Assembly: GCA_033065855.1 (NCBI GenBank)
Contig: JAVXUO010002821.1
Coordinates: forward strand, 248,001 to 312,000
Length of the DNA: 64,000 nucleotides
Direction: 5' to 3'
Origin: Escallonia rubra
Taxonomy: Eukaryota; Streptophyta; Magnoliopsida; Escalloniales; Escalloniaceae
This document shows, one piece after another, positions 11,151 through 22,028 of this stretch (the stretch's first letter is position 1; each line of letters begins with the position of its first letter). Both the position numbers and the translations under genes were made by a program. The notes below the pieces were generated by a model. The model saw nothing but the letters and a program-made list of their open reading frames with translations, ran no database searches and was not told the origin of the DNA.

Positions 11151-11472
11151 GGTCTTGAGAATTCATTCGGGACAGAACACGGTTGGACATTTTCAGAACA
11201 TTTTCACTTTCTCATTTTAGAATCCTAGAGAGAGAAACATACATGACCTTGACTCTGGACCTAAGCATCGGACTGTGACTGTCGTCGTGTATTCATCTTG
11301 CGCTATCGCCCTCGTAGCACTGCCACCCTCAAGCTCTGTCTGGGAAGCCCTTGGTCTCTGCCCTTGTTTCACCCTTGCTGTGTCTCACATCAACATACTT
11401 GGCATCTGACTCGGACTGCATTCCTTGTGGCACCCCCACGTAGGTACGAACCTACCTTCCTTGGCATCATTT

Positions 11473-11490
11473 TGGCGACTCCGTTGGGGA
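11473..11490 (+). other. Primer-binding site of the gag-only element
   Basis: TGGCGACTCCGTTGGGGA lies three bases inside the 5' LTR end (CATCA at 11469). The same style of site is found in the two other Tat-like elements of this window (TGGCGATTCCGCTGGGGA on the minus strand and TGGCAACTCTATTGGGGA at 55053). The TGGCGAC start suits the tRNA-Arg priming reported for Tat/Ogre elements. Confidence 0.75.
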
Positions 11491-11536
11491 GGTGAGCTTC
11501 GTATTGCAGTCTGCCTATCTTCCACACTCAGTCTCC

Positions 11537-13284
11537 ATGCCTATACAACAAAGAGTTACGAGGGCTACCAGCCAAGGCCTCATCCGCACCGTCCAAGAGG
11601 AGCATCATCTCGATGATCAAGAAGAGACCAGCCACAACCAACTCCAGCCTCTACCCGAGATGGATGCACCCGATGTGGCTGCAATCGTCAACGCCACAAT
11701 CCAACACTTTACTCCTACCATCGCCGAGCTCCAAGACTCTCAATCTTCTCCCATGGCTGTCATCTTAGAAATGCAAAAAGCAATCCAAGTCTTGACTTCA
11801 TAATCACCGACTTCCCGAAGCCTTAGAGCTCTGCACCCTGTGCCCATTACTCACCCCGTGTCATCCCAAGCTCCAGGTTTGGCTCCTCCTGCTCATATCT
11901 AACCTTCAGGGCCTGGGCTACTTTTGGACACTGCTCAGGTCCCAGTGTCGCGACCACCACTACCTTGGTCCTCCGGGCCCTCGACAGTAGGACTCGCGGC
12001 ACCTCAGCCCCCGGCGCCACGCCTTGCCCTTGCTCAAAGCACTTCGGAGACTCACGAATCAATTGAGATGGAGCCTAACCCGAACATAACTAGTCGAAAC
12101 CTAAACACAAGTCATTCCCCCTGCTTACTCTAGTCGACCGGCCTCCAGCAGCTGACACTACCCATGTGCAAACCATGCCCCAACAAGTTGCTCACCACCA
12201 CCAACCCCTCTCTACCATCGTCATCCCCTCAATGCCTCAGGTTGTACCGTCTGGGGGCTCTGGTGCTCGGATCATCACGACAGGGCACAAACCCTCACAT
12301 GCGTCGTACGTCACCAAGCATGACATTGATGCCCTCATTCATCGTCTCAAGCAGTCATCCTTACCCCACTCCCCCTCTAAGCTGTCAGGTCATGCTCCCT
12401 ACTCTGGCAGCCTCGCTACCAAGCCCTACCCTATCAAGTACAAGCAACCATCCTTCACCTTGTTCAACGGCAAAGAGGGCAACGCCCGCGAGCACCTCAC
12501 TTGTTTTGCTGGCTCCCTGGAGCACTACGGGGAAGACGACACATTAAAGCGTCGGGAATTTCACAAGTCCATGACTGGCCTCGCCTACTCTTGGTATCAT
12601 CAGATTCCTGACGGTACTATCCACTCCTAATCTGACATGGTCCAGCTCTTCCTTGACAAGTTTCACTATGAGACGGAATGTGTGACCATCGTTGACATTG
12701 CCAGGATCCGCCAGAATCCCGAGGAAGACCTCAACACCTATGTTACGCGATTTCATCACAAGTGCTTGGAGTGCACTGACTTCAGCAAAGATGAAACCCT
12801 TGTACCCATTTGCATCAAGAACATGAAAGACACCTACAGGGTCTACCTTGAAAACCTCCAGCTTCGGTCCTGGGGACATCTCAAAGAAGCTGCGCGACGC
12901 ACCTATGACTCGGTCGGTCCGTCAAAGACCCCAAAGCCCCAACCTCATATTGCCTTGGCCGCGACGATGGAAGCAGCCAGTAACGACGACAACAACCGCA
13001 AGCGTCAGTCCCAAGGAAGGGACGGGAGCCCTGACAAGAGAGGGCAACCAATGCCTGCCCCGGAATACCCGTGTGACTTGAAGACTGTTAGAACTCTCCT
13101 CGAGACATGGATCGACGACAATGCCATAACCCTGCCCAATGCCGACACTGAACCTACCCCGAAAGACTTAGCCCATCCCAACTACTGCCCCTATCATCGG
13201 AAGGTCGGTCATGGCCTCAAGTGGTGCAGGGGCCTCAAGTTTGTCTTCGCTGACAAGATTGCGTCCGGAGAGCTCAAACTCTAA
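11537..13284 (+). pseudogene. Degenerate gag of the gag-only element
   Basis: Gag would form the virus-like particle that packages element RNA. An N-terminal piece starts at the ATG at 11537 (MPIQQRVTRATSQ) and stops at 11801. After a damaged proline-rich linker, a second frame is open from 12094 to 13284, broken only by an in-frame TAA at 12628. It reads through the capsid-type domain: YKQPSFTLFNGKEG, AREHLTCFAGSLEHYGEDD, LAYSWYHQIPDG, then after the stop MVQLFLDKFHYE, EDLNTYVTRFHHKCLE and VRTLLETWID. It ends with the Tat-like zinc-knuckle variant CPYHRKVGHGLKWCRGLK. There is no pol behind it. The first in-frame ATG of the second part is at 12175. The level of damage is modest compared with the other retroelements here. 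Confidence 0.85.
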
Positions 13285-15790
13285 GTACGGGACATATGAC
13301 CCACCCGACCAAGCCTTTGCATGCCTTAGTGCATTTTTCACACTTGTAATTTTTTTGTTCATTTTGCAAGTTTTCATGTACGTCATACCCATGTATCAAG
13401 GCATGTTGCCTATCCTTCGTTATCAATGAAGTTACATTTTTCAGACTTAGAACATTTTCAAGCTACATTGCTCTTGCACAAGTTTATTGACATCACCCTT
13501 CATGCCATTAGCCACTCCCTTAGGGGCTTCACCCCTTCCCAACCCCTTCGGCCTCACATTGCAACGACTTGGTACGTGGAGCACGGGGTGGCGCGGGCCG
13601 CGCTACTACGGTCGCATCATCATCCTTCATTTACTTTTCTTGAAACTTAGAAAAAATTTCATTTTTTTCGCAGCCGATCATCGATGATCACCCTCAGCTG
13701 TCTCCCTCGGCACCCTTGTTTGAGCTCAACACCTAGAAAAAAAATTCTTCATTTTTCACAGCCGGGTCACCACCCTCAACGACCTCCCCTTAGCATTCTT
13801 GCCCGAACTCAAAAAAAATAAAATTTGAACACTTAGAAAATTTTTCATTTTCTCCACACTACTCCCCACATTCATGCTCTCATCACTCTCCCTCACTCTT
13901 TCCTCTCTTCCCTCACCATCCTTCTTCCCACTTCATACATAATTTTCTCTCTTCCTTATGGAAAAAGTTTCATTCTTCTCCCATCCCACTCCTCTCTTTC
14001 TCTTCATGTACATTGTGAAAATTTTCTTGAAGGCTCCCACCTTAGGGTTGCAAAAAAAAAATTTATTATTATTATTTTATTAAATTGAATTTCAAAATTC
14101 AAAACAAACTGGGCAGAAACCTACCCGCGTGCCCGGACCCGCTCCGACCCGTGCCCATTTTATCTCTCAGTCTCATGCCCAACTACCCGACCCGAAACCG
14201 ACCCAACCCGTTTTCCCGACCCGCGTCCTCAAAACCCTAAATCTGCCAACCCTAATCTCTTTTCCTCTTCCTTGCGCCGCTGCCTTCCATGCCATGCGCC
14301 GCAACCCCTTCGGCGTCCTACCGCGCCACTCCCGGCCGACGTCGGCCTCGCCGACGACCCCTCGGCCTCGCCCCCACCTCCCTTTCTTTTCTCTTCTCTC
14401 CCCCACCCCTCCTTCCCCCCGCCCCTCAACAACCCGCGACACCCCGCCGTCGCGGCCGCCCCTTTCTTCCCCCTCCATCTTCCCCCTCCATCTTCCCCCT
14501 CCCCTCCTTCGGCCTCAACCACTCCTCCCCTTACCCCCTCGGCCTCGGCCTCTCCAACCCCTTCCCTAGGCCGACCCCCCTTCCTCTCTCCCCTCCATAT
14601 TTCCCTCCCTCTACCCCCTCGGCCTCGGCCCACCTCTCATTCCCCATATCCTTTTTGCAGCCAACTCCACCCATGCCGAGGCCGACCCTCCTTCACCGCC
14701 GAGGCCGACGCTCGCGCCACATCCAAGGTTGAGGCCGACCCCTCCCCCTCTTCAACCTTCGGTCTTCATCCTCTTCACCCACATTTCACCTTCGGCCACC
14801 CTCAAGACCACCCATTTTGGCTTTCTCAAAGCCATGGCCATCACCTTCAAGAACCCCTCCATCCCCCCTTTCCCTTCACCACCTTCGCCCCGCACACATT
14901 CACCCAACGGCCGACAACCATCACCAACCATCATCCTCACAAGCATGAACAAAAAAAATATTCATCATGACGACCAATACGCGCCTCCCATCCAACCTTT
15001 CACTTCCGTCACAACACCTAAGTCCACCCCGCCACCTTCGACCTTCCCACCTTCACATCATGGCCGCCATCCAAGGCTGGTAACTTCAAAAGTTTTTTTC
15101 TTTTGGCAAAATTGACCGACATGCATTGTCAGTGCCCCTACGCCCGTCGTGGACTGCGCCCGCATCACGACGCCCGATCGCGCACATCGCGCCCTACACA
15201 TTTCATACTTTTTTACACTTAAAATTTTTGCAAATTTGATCACGTCCCGTGTGACGACGTCCTCCGACATCAACATCCTTGGTAGGTGGTGCGCGAGGCA
15301 GCTCGAACCACCTACTCCTACTCATTGTTCGACGTTCGTCGTCTATCACCCGGGGGCCGTCTCCGCAACCCCCGTCGCCAGCGCCCGTGTGTCGCCTCTG
15401 CAACCCCCATCGCTAAGGCCCGTGTGCCGTCTCCGCGACGCTTGTCACCCATCGCCTGGGCGTCGTCTCCGCGACCCCCGTCGCCAGCGCCTGTGAGCCA
15501 TCTCCGCGACGCTTGTCGCCCATCGCCCGGGTGATGTCTCTGCGACACTCGTCGTCCGTCGCCTAGGCGCCGTTTACATTCTCGCGCCCTTGCGCCCTAT
15601 CATCGTGCCTTTGTCTCAACCCCCAGGCATTCCAAGCTTTCGTAAGTGGTGCACAAGGTGGCTCGAGCCACCTACTCTTCATCATCATCATGCATTGACG
15701 ACCTCAACAACTCGTCGACCAAACAACATCAACATCTTTCTAAGTGTTTATGCGTGCGGTGCCCGCTCGGGTTGCCCCTCCGCGCACACC
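13285..15790 (+). other. Non-coding internal region of the gag-only element
   Basis: This lies between gag and the 3' LTR, where an autonomous element would have pol. Bases 14100-15060 are C-rich, with CCTTCGGCCTCGGCC phrases and overlapping proline/serine-rich open frames that resemble no known domain. A block containing CTCGAACCACCTACTC near 15303 recurs as CTCGAGCCACCTACTC near 15662. CGTCTCCGCGACCCCCGTCG units repeat between 15355 and 15560 and resemble LTR array B. No protease, RT or integrase motif was found on either strand. Confidence 0.65.
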
Positions 15791-15806
15791 ACAAGTAGGG
15801 GGCTTA
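15791..15806 (+). other. Probable polypurine tract
   Basis: ACAAGTAGGGGGCTTA directly precedes the TG start of the 3' LTR at 15807. Its position and purine run fit the plus-strand primer site of LTR retrotransposons. Confidence 0.6.
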
Positions 15807-16059
15807 TGTTCTCAACCTATTCTGGTCGCACCCAAAGGCCCACTGGAGTCCCATTTTCCGTGACACATCCGCACAAGTAACAGTCATTTTCAACGCTCAC
15901 AACCGGTCAAAGCATGCACGCTCAAATCACGTGCACTTCTCACTTTCGTTCCGTTACTCCGTCACTAAGAAGCTCATTTTCGCGCAAAGCCTCATGACAC
16001 TTCGACCGTCGCAATTCGCATGTCGCCCATCGACGCACCATGGCACTTGCCCAAGGAAG

Positions 16060-17435
16060 TTGGCCTTGGCCTTCCCCTTGGGGTCGGCCTCAGCCTTGGC
16101 CTTCCCCTTGGGGTCGGCCTCAGCCTTGGCCTTCCCTATGGCGTCGACCTCGGCCTTCCCCTTGGGGTCGGCCTCAGCCTTGGCCTTCCCTATGGGGTCG
16201 GCCTCGGCCTCGGCCTCCCCTTGGGGGTCGGCCTCGGCCTTCCCTTGGCGTTGGCCTTGGCCTCCCCCTAAGGGTTGGCCTTGGACTTCCCCTATGGGTT
16301 GGCCTTTGGTCTCCATACTTAACACCTTCACTTCTCTTCAAGGGACCATACATAACTCCGCGACCCCGTCGCCCGGACACAACTCCGCGACCCCGTCGCC
16401 CGGACACAACTCCGCCCGTGACCATGTCGTCCGGACACAACTCCGCGACCCCGTTGCCCTGACACAACTCCGCGACCACGTCGCCCGGACACAACTCCGT
16501 GACCCCGTCTCCCGGACACAACTCCGTGACCCCCGTCGCTGGCGTCCGGGCGTCACACTTTAACACTCCGCCGCGCCCGTACGCCGCTGATATAGCTGTG
16601 CCCCCATGCTCTCTGTCACACTACCGTGCCCCCGGCAGCATACGCACTACGTCACGTCCATGCGCCGCGCCACTAACAAAGACGTGCCCCCGGCACCTTA
16701 CTCACTTCATCGCGCCCATGCGCCACAATCATGTTACATGCCCCCGGGCACCACACTCATTCACCACACCATGCGCACCTTGCCTTGGTCGTGGAACATA
16801 CTTCGACCCACTCTCCGGAGTGTGCAACATCCTGCGGGGATAGGCGACTCCTCCGGGACACTATCTCTGCCAGGGAGCTCTTCAACTCCCTTTCTGCCAG
16901 GTAGACGGCTCCTCCGGGATGCTACCTCGGCCAGTCGGGTAGACGGCTCCTCCGGGATGCTACCTTGACGTGCTCTGAGTGCTCCGGCACAAGGACTTAC
17001 CCGCGGGGATAGGCGACTCCTCCGGGACACTATCTCTGCCAGGGAGCTCTTCAACTCCCCTTCCGCCAGGTAGACGGCTCCTCCGGGATGCTACCTTGAC
17101 ATGCTCCGAGTGTTCCGGCACAAGGACTCACCCGCGGGGATATGCGACTCCTCCGGGACACTATCTCCGCCAGGGAGCTCTTCAACTCCCCTTCCGCCAG
17201 GTCGACGGCTAATCTGGGATGCTACCTTGACTCGCTCCAAGTGCTCTGGTACAAGGACTCACCTGCGGGGATAGGCAATTCCTCCGGGACACTATCTTTC
17301 TCAGGGAGCTCTAAGTGCTCCGGCATGAAGACTCCCATTCTGTCAGGTAGACGGCTCCTCCGGGATGCTACCTCGACAAGCAGAATTGGCGACTCCTCCG
17401 GGACACTATCTCCGTCAGGGTGCCTACGTGAATGG
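16060..17435 (+). repeat. Tandem arrays A, B and C in the 3' LTR
   Basis: Array A is near 16060-16290, array B near 16365-16545 and array C near 16840-17435. Units are the same types as in the 5' LTR but differ in number and order. For example, array A here has extra CTTCCCCTTGGGGTCGGCCT units, and array B includes GTGACCATGTCGTCC. This indicates unit gain and loss since insertion, or gene conversion. Confidence 0.8.
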
Positions 17436-17782
17436 CGTACGTGCTCTGGCACTGGGGGCTTGCGTCGGCACCCCTATGGACTATGACCCCCGGGTCACTC
17501 AGAGACATGAGCAGGTCTTCGGAGGGCATTGCACCTAGTTCACTTGGCAGTTGGGCGTCGGGTCTTCCCCACCACTGCCAGGCCTGTGGGACTTTGCAAG
17601 GGCATGGATTAGAGGGTAGATCAAGGGGTTCTCTGGCCACACCGACGCTGTGGGAGCCAATCTTTCCAGACAGACAGAGCGATGCTGTGAGGAGCAGGCC
17701 GATTGAATATGTGATCTGACAGTCCGTGGAACACCAACACCCGTGGACCCCCCCGGTGACGTATCACTCCCAGGGGGAGCGC

Positions 17783-17825
17783 CACGTGTCAGTTGATGAC
17801 ATCATCATCTCAATCTCTATAAATA
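17783..17825 (+). promoter_or_regulatory. Probable LTR promoter: G-box and TATA box (3' LTR)
   Basis: CACGTG at 17783-17788 within GCCACGTGTCAG, GATGACATCATCATCTCAA, then TATAAATA at 17818-17825. The same order as in the 5' LTR supports a real promoter. From the 3' LTR it would drive transcription outward into flanking DNA. Confidence 0.55.
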
Positions 17826-18154
17826 GGGGTCTTGAGAATTCATTCGGACAGAACATTGGAGGTTGGACATTTTCAGAACATTTTCACTTTCTCACTCTAG
17901 AATCCTAGAGAGAGAAACATACCGTACCTTTACTCTGGTCCTAAGCATCGGACTGTGCCTGTCATTGTGTATTCATTCCGCGCTTTCGTCCTCGCAGCAG
18001 TGCCACCCTCAAGCTTTGTCTGGGAAGCCCTTGGTCTGTGCCCTTGTTCCACCCTAGCGGTATCTCACATCAACATACTTGGCATCTGACTCGGACTGCA
18101 TTTCTTGTGGCACCTCCACGTAGGTACGAACCCACCTTCTTTAGCATCAGTCTT

Positions 18155-19603
18155 ATTTTCCTAAATATTTTTATTAAGTATTTTTAAAAAAGTCTTTTTC
18201 GTGGGGCCCTTATGTATAAAAAAACTTGTTTATAGTTGGTTTTGTAGAATTACAAGGATACATTTTTGCATCTTAAATGTTTTGAATATTCTTAAATATA
18301 GTACATAAGAGTTATTTGATTTAATTGTACCATTTTCCTTCTAATACATGTGTGATTTCTGTTCAAAATATCATATATGCGATATAGCCAATTTGTTGGT
18401 CATGCAATCTTATTCAAGGAAAAAATTGTCCATTAATTTGATTATCAAAATTATATATTATGCAAATATTTTCTTGCAATCATTATGTCATGTCTAAATA
18501 TATATATTTATTAAATTATAATAAACTTGAATTAACTGTAATATAAAGTTCACATCTAAAATAATATTTGCATGCATTTAGATTTGTTGGCCGTGTGGTC
18601 CCACCAAAAAAATTAGTTAAGATAGAATCATAATATATTAATATATTGCTAATGCATAATTTAGAATGTTTAAGAGTTTAATTACTCACAATAAAAATAC
18701 CATAGAAAAAGATTTATTCAAACAAATTTCAACATAAAATTAGTTGAATTTACCTCATGCTCACATGCTTAAGGCTTATGTGGAACTTGTATATTATAAT
18801 ATTTATACATTTAACCATTACGGCTGAATAGCATAGCGTAAAACCTTAGAGTAAGGATCATTAACCAAAATTTGTAACCGACATATGTATCAAGTTAGAT
18901 TCATTTTCAAATTTACCAAGGTTGACAATACATCATCGATCGCTTGTCATCGCATTATGTACTCAATGTGAAATAAAATTTACAAACACTATACGTCAAA
19001 TACAAAAGTGCCGCTAAAGGTCAATATTATCTTAGATGAGGTCCTTGTCTCTAAACTAGTTAATTTATTTATCAGTAAGCCTTATATAATTTGAAAACTA
19101 TATTTAAATAATCTAAAATTATTCCTAATAAATATACTAATATATCAAACTCAATTTTGGCAATTATATCTCTAAAAATCTTACTCTAATATGAATATAA
19201 GTATCCATAGAAAAATATAAATAAATTTTGATATTGTAATACAAAATAATGATCTAACATTTGATTAAATTTGATAAGGTCCTTATTGTTAAATTTAATT
19301 AATTGCACGGAAATAATATTAGGATTTAGTATGACTATCGAGTCTTAATAAATTAGCATATTGAAAGTGTGTCTAGATATGTGTGTGTGTGTGTGTGTGT
19401 ATAAACATACATATACGTATGTATAGAAATATATACGTATATGTATGTGTATGTACATATATGTGAATATATCTGTCTATATGTATATATAAACATACAT
19501 ATACGTATGTATATCGACATATATATGTATCTGTATGTATGTAAGTATATGCATACATATGTGCATATACGTATGTATATGTATAGACATATACTATATA
19601 TAT
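18155..19603. other. AT-rich intergenic DNA
   Basis: No gene or domain was recognised. Composition is AT-rich with many stop codons in every frame. From about 19360 it passes into TG- and TA-rich cryptic microsatellite. Confidence 0.7.
19360..19603. repeat. Cryptic TG / ATACGTATGTAT microsatellite
   Basis: A (TG)n run begins near 19380. It is followed by imperfect repeats of ATACATATACGTATGTATA and its variants, largely self-complementary. The open frames here (Y/I/T/H-rich) are microsatellite translations. Confidence 0.85.
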
Positions 19604-19933
19604 GAGCCGATCCATTGCTCGTGCGGGCAAAATGCGTTAAGTTGTCAGCACGATCTAGCTGTCCAAGCGCGATCTGTGGACGGTCCAAATATTTTTTTTT
19701 TGCGTTTTTTTTTCATCTTCCGCTACATAATATAGCGGACGGTAAAAGTACCGTCCGCTACATAATGTAGCGGATGATATTACTGTCAAAGTATCGTCCG
19801 CTAAATTATGTAGCGGACGACGAAAAAGTTTTTAAAAAAGTTAGATTTGGCCCGTCCACATCTCGTGTGTGGATGACCAGATTGCATTGGTAACTCAGTC
19901 CCATTTGCCCGCGCGAGCAATGGACCAGCTCCC
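19604..19933. mobile_element. Small TIR element (MITE-like) nested in a TA repeat
   Basis: The left end GAGCCGATCCATTGCTCG and the right end, read inverted as GAGCTGGTCCATTGCTCG, form terminal inverted repeats of about 30 bp that continue through a GCGGGCAAA motif. TA-rich DNA lies on both sides: cryptic TA/TG repeat on the left, pure TA from 19934. The centre has three palindromic CCGCTACATAATGTAGCGG-type units (19720-19825). No coding frame is present. The TA-rich flanks hide the exact target duplication. Confidence 0.75.
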
Positions 19934-21540
19934 ATATATATATATATATATATATATATATTTCTTTTCAAGTTATAGAGTTTTTATTTTATCGAATATA
20001 ATTGAACTAAAGTTTTGGTATGTTGGTATATTACTGATTTAGAACTTAAAAATGCTGAAAATTGAATTAATAGTAAAATAAGGACAACATTAAAAAAGAT
20101 TGGTTTAATTTTTCTTTTAAACAAAGTTTATTTAATTCAATTCATGTTTTATTGACTATATTGTGTAGAATCTTTGTAAATTAACAATGCTAGAATTATG
20201 AGACCATCTAATGATCTACACCCCCCTTTAGCTCTTTTTCTTAGCTAAAAGATAAAATAAATTATGCTATTGCCTTTTTGCATGTGAAAGTATGGTGTAT
20301 TAACTTTCCTAGATTTATTTGAAACGTTAAGGTTTTAATATTACATGCTATTTTTAAAAATAGTTAATACTTTATTCTTCTAGTACAAATACGAGAGTTG
20401 GTTCTTTTTTTGAATTCTAAATAAGCAAGTTTTTGTTTTTATGTTATCTAAGTTATTATATTGGATTGACTGTGCTTTGAAATGTTAAAGAATGATAAAA
20501 CTAAGGATCTTGTAAAAGAATAACTTGCCAATAGCCCATATACCATAAGGTTATAAAACTTAAATATGAATTCAAAATAGCACCTAATTTTAATTTTCTT
20601 ATTAAATCTCTTAATTAATTTTCGTTTACGGGTGATTATTTCATATTAGAGAGCTTTTTCGATATATAATAATGACTACAATGATTTAGGAAATATCCTT
20701 ATGATACAACAATAAAGGGTGAAAATTAGTTCATATCGGGGGTGAGCATCAAATTGTTCAAACCGATTCAAACTGTTCAAACCGGTCAAACCGAACCACC
20801 CCAATCCGAACCGTCCAAAGATCTAATGGTTCGAGTTTACATTTCTCAAACCGACCTTGGTTCAGTTTGGTTCACGATTCACTTTTTTGAAACCGTTCAC
20901 AAACCGAACCCAGCTGGCTTATGAAAAACTAATTTATTTTTAGTGACATTCATTGATAATTTTCACATGTATGGTACTAAGCAAGTCCAAATAAACAAAA
21001 TCTTGAAAGTTAACAGAAATGAAAACAATGAAAGTGATTATAACACAACAATCTAGTAATTAACATGTTTTGTATATTTATTCTTTCTTTCTCGTACATC
21101 AATGACAAATGCATAACTGAGTTTTCATTGTAACACATGTCTTGAACAATACTTAAATCATATGTTAATACAAATACTTAAATATTGAATGTAATAAGGT
21201 TATTTACAATTTAGAAAAAACTATAACTTGTTTATTGGTTAGATATTGAATGTAATTTCACAATTGACACATTTGTAGTCTACTGGTCTTAGTTCAAATC
21301 GCCAAAGTCAGGTTTTTAAGTACCTTGTTTACGTACCTTGTTAAATTAAAGAAATTAATACAAAAGATAAATGCCTACATGCAACACATGTACACTATTC
21401 TAGTTAGAAGAAAGCGGCACAATTTTCGTGGAATAACAGAATTTGCTGGAAATTCTTAACTCGCCTAAGAAGTGACAAAAGCCTCTGAAATCAATGCTAC
21501 ATTAAATTCCTAAAAGAGAAAGAACAAACTTTGGCTCTTA
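19934..21540. other. AT-rich intergenic DNA
   Basis: It begins with a TA microsatellite (19934-19961). No genes are seen. The only structured part is the AACCG-rich block at 20745-20905. Confidence 0.65.
20745..20905. repeat. AACCG-rich block, probable fragment of a small DNA transposon
   Basis: The motifs TTCAAACCG, CAAACCGAACC and GGTTCAGTTTGGTTC recur on both strands after GGGGGTGAGCATC. Non-autonomous hAT-like elements with a GGGGTGAGCA-type end and GGTTCGGTTT repeats are common in plants. No matching right end was found, so this is a tentative fragment. Confidence 0.35.
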
Positions 21541-21760
21541 CTTGGGTTGTAGGTATCTTCTTCCAACCCCGTGTATAGTGACAATTTATAGTCGCTAAAT
21601 GTTTCTAGTGACTTTTCTTCTAATACTTTCAGGACAATTATTAGCAACACTTTTTTAACGCCACTAAATAAAAGCCACTAAAAACATTTAGAGACGATTG
21701 ATTGTCGCTATATAGGGGGTAAGAGGAAGATTCCTCCAACCGGGGTGGCACCCAAAAAAT
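21541..21760. mobile_element. Hairpin MITE-like inverted repeat
   Basis: The left arm (about 21545-21612) contains GGTATCTTCTTCCAACCCC, TATAGTGACAAT and GTCGCTAAATGTTT. It pairs with the right arm (about 21680-21752), which read inverted contains GAATCTTCCTCTTACCCCC, TATAGCGACAAT and GTCTCTAAATGTTT. The arms are about 70 bp with a few mismatches, separated by about 70 bp. No coding capacity is seen. The GTCGCTAAA motifs resemble CACTA subterminal repeats, so a link to that family is possible. Confidence 0.6.
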
Positions 21761-21810
21761 TTTCAAAGAGAAAAATGGCTTACTGCACTATTTGATTTCG
21801 GGAAAAAAAT

Positions 21811-21912
21811 TGTTGCTGACCAAGGAGCAGCGCAACCTGCTACCCCTCCATGCAGGTTGAGGCTGCTCCTTGATCAGCAGCCTTAACGAGGTGTCTTGCT
21901 TAACACCTCGTT
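21811..21912. other. Two consecutive perfect or near-perfect hairpins
   Basis: The first hairpin has arms GCTGACCAAGGAGCAGC..CAACCTGC (21814-21840) and their near-exact inverse (GCAGGTTG..GCTGCTCCTTGATCAGC, ending about 21878), with a loop of about 11 bases. The second has arms AACGAGGTGT (21885-21894) and ACACCTCGTT (21903-21912) with an 8-base loop. No function is assigned. Confidence 0.7.
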
Positions 21913-21990
21913 ACACCCACGACATCACTAAACACACACACTAACACTCAGCAGGTACCCTCCCCTTCACAGCTCCTCACACCACACAAC

Positions 21991-22026
<36 letters not shown>

Positions 22027-22028
<2 letters not shown>

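Larger units (their letters stand above)
763..11469 (+). repeat. 5' LTR of the gag-only element, split by two insertions
   Basis: Three pieces align in order with the intact 3' LTR: 763-2405, 7094-7206 and 10887-11469. Removing the CACTA element and the solo LTR, each with one copy of its target duplication, leaves about 2339 bp against 2343 bp for the 3' LTR. The LTR carries three tandem-repeat arrays in its upstream part and a promoter with a TATA box near its downstream end. Confidence 0.9.
763..18149 (+). mobile_element. Non-autonomous, gag-only LTR retrotransposon (Tat-like, TR-GAG type) with nested insertions
   Basis: The element starts TGTTCCCAACC at 763 and ends GCATCA at 18149. It is flanked by the 5-bp duplication GTCTT at 758-762 and 18150-18154. 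Both LTRs are present: 763-11469 (split by two later insertions) and 15807-18149. A primer-binding site follows the 5' LTR and a purine-rich tract precedes the 3' LTR. The 4.3-kb internal region encodes only a broken gag; no protease, reverse transcriptase or integrase is visible. Plant elements with LTRs and gag but no pol are known as TR-GAG; assignment to that class is inference from this structure. The tRNA-Arg-like primer-binding site and the zinc-knuckle style of gag point to the Tat lineage of Ty3/gypsy. Mobility would depend on enzymes from a related autonomous element. Confidence 0.9.
15807..18149 (+). repeat. 3' LTR of the gag-only element (intact, 2343 bp)
   Basis: It runs from TGTTCTCAACC to TTAGCATCA and is followed by the duplication GTCTT. 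It is colinear with the three pieces of the 5' LTR and provides the uninterrupted reference that exposes both nested insertions. It contains arrays A, B and C and the G-box/TATA promoter. Confidence 0.92.

Noticed and set aside
19353-19688. Minus-strand frames rich in Y, I, T and H.
   Set aside because: Translation of cryptic TA/TG microsatellite overlapping a MITE end.
21903-21931. Possible Helitron 3' end (hairpin followed by CTAA).
   Set aside because: The CTAA is 16 bases from the hairpin and is not followed by the expected T. No matching 5' TC end or helicase was found.
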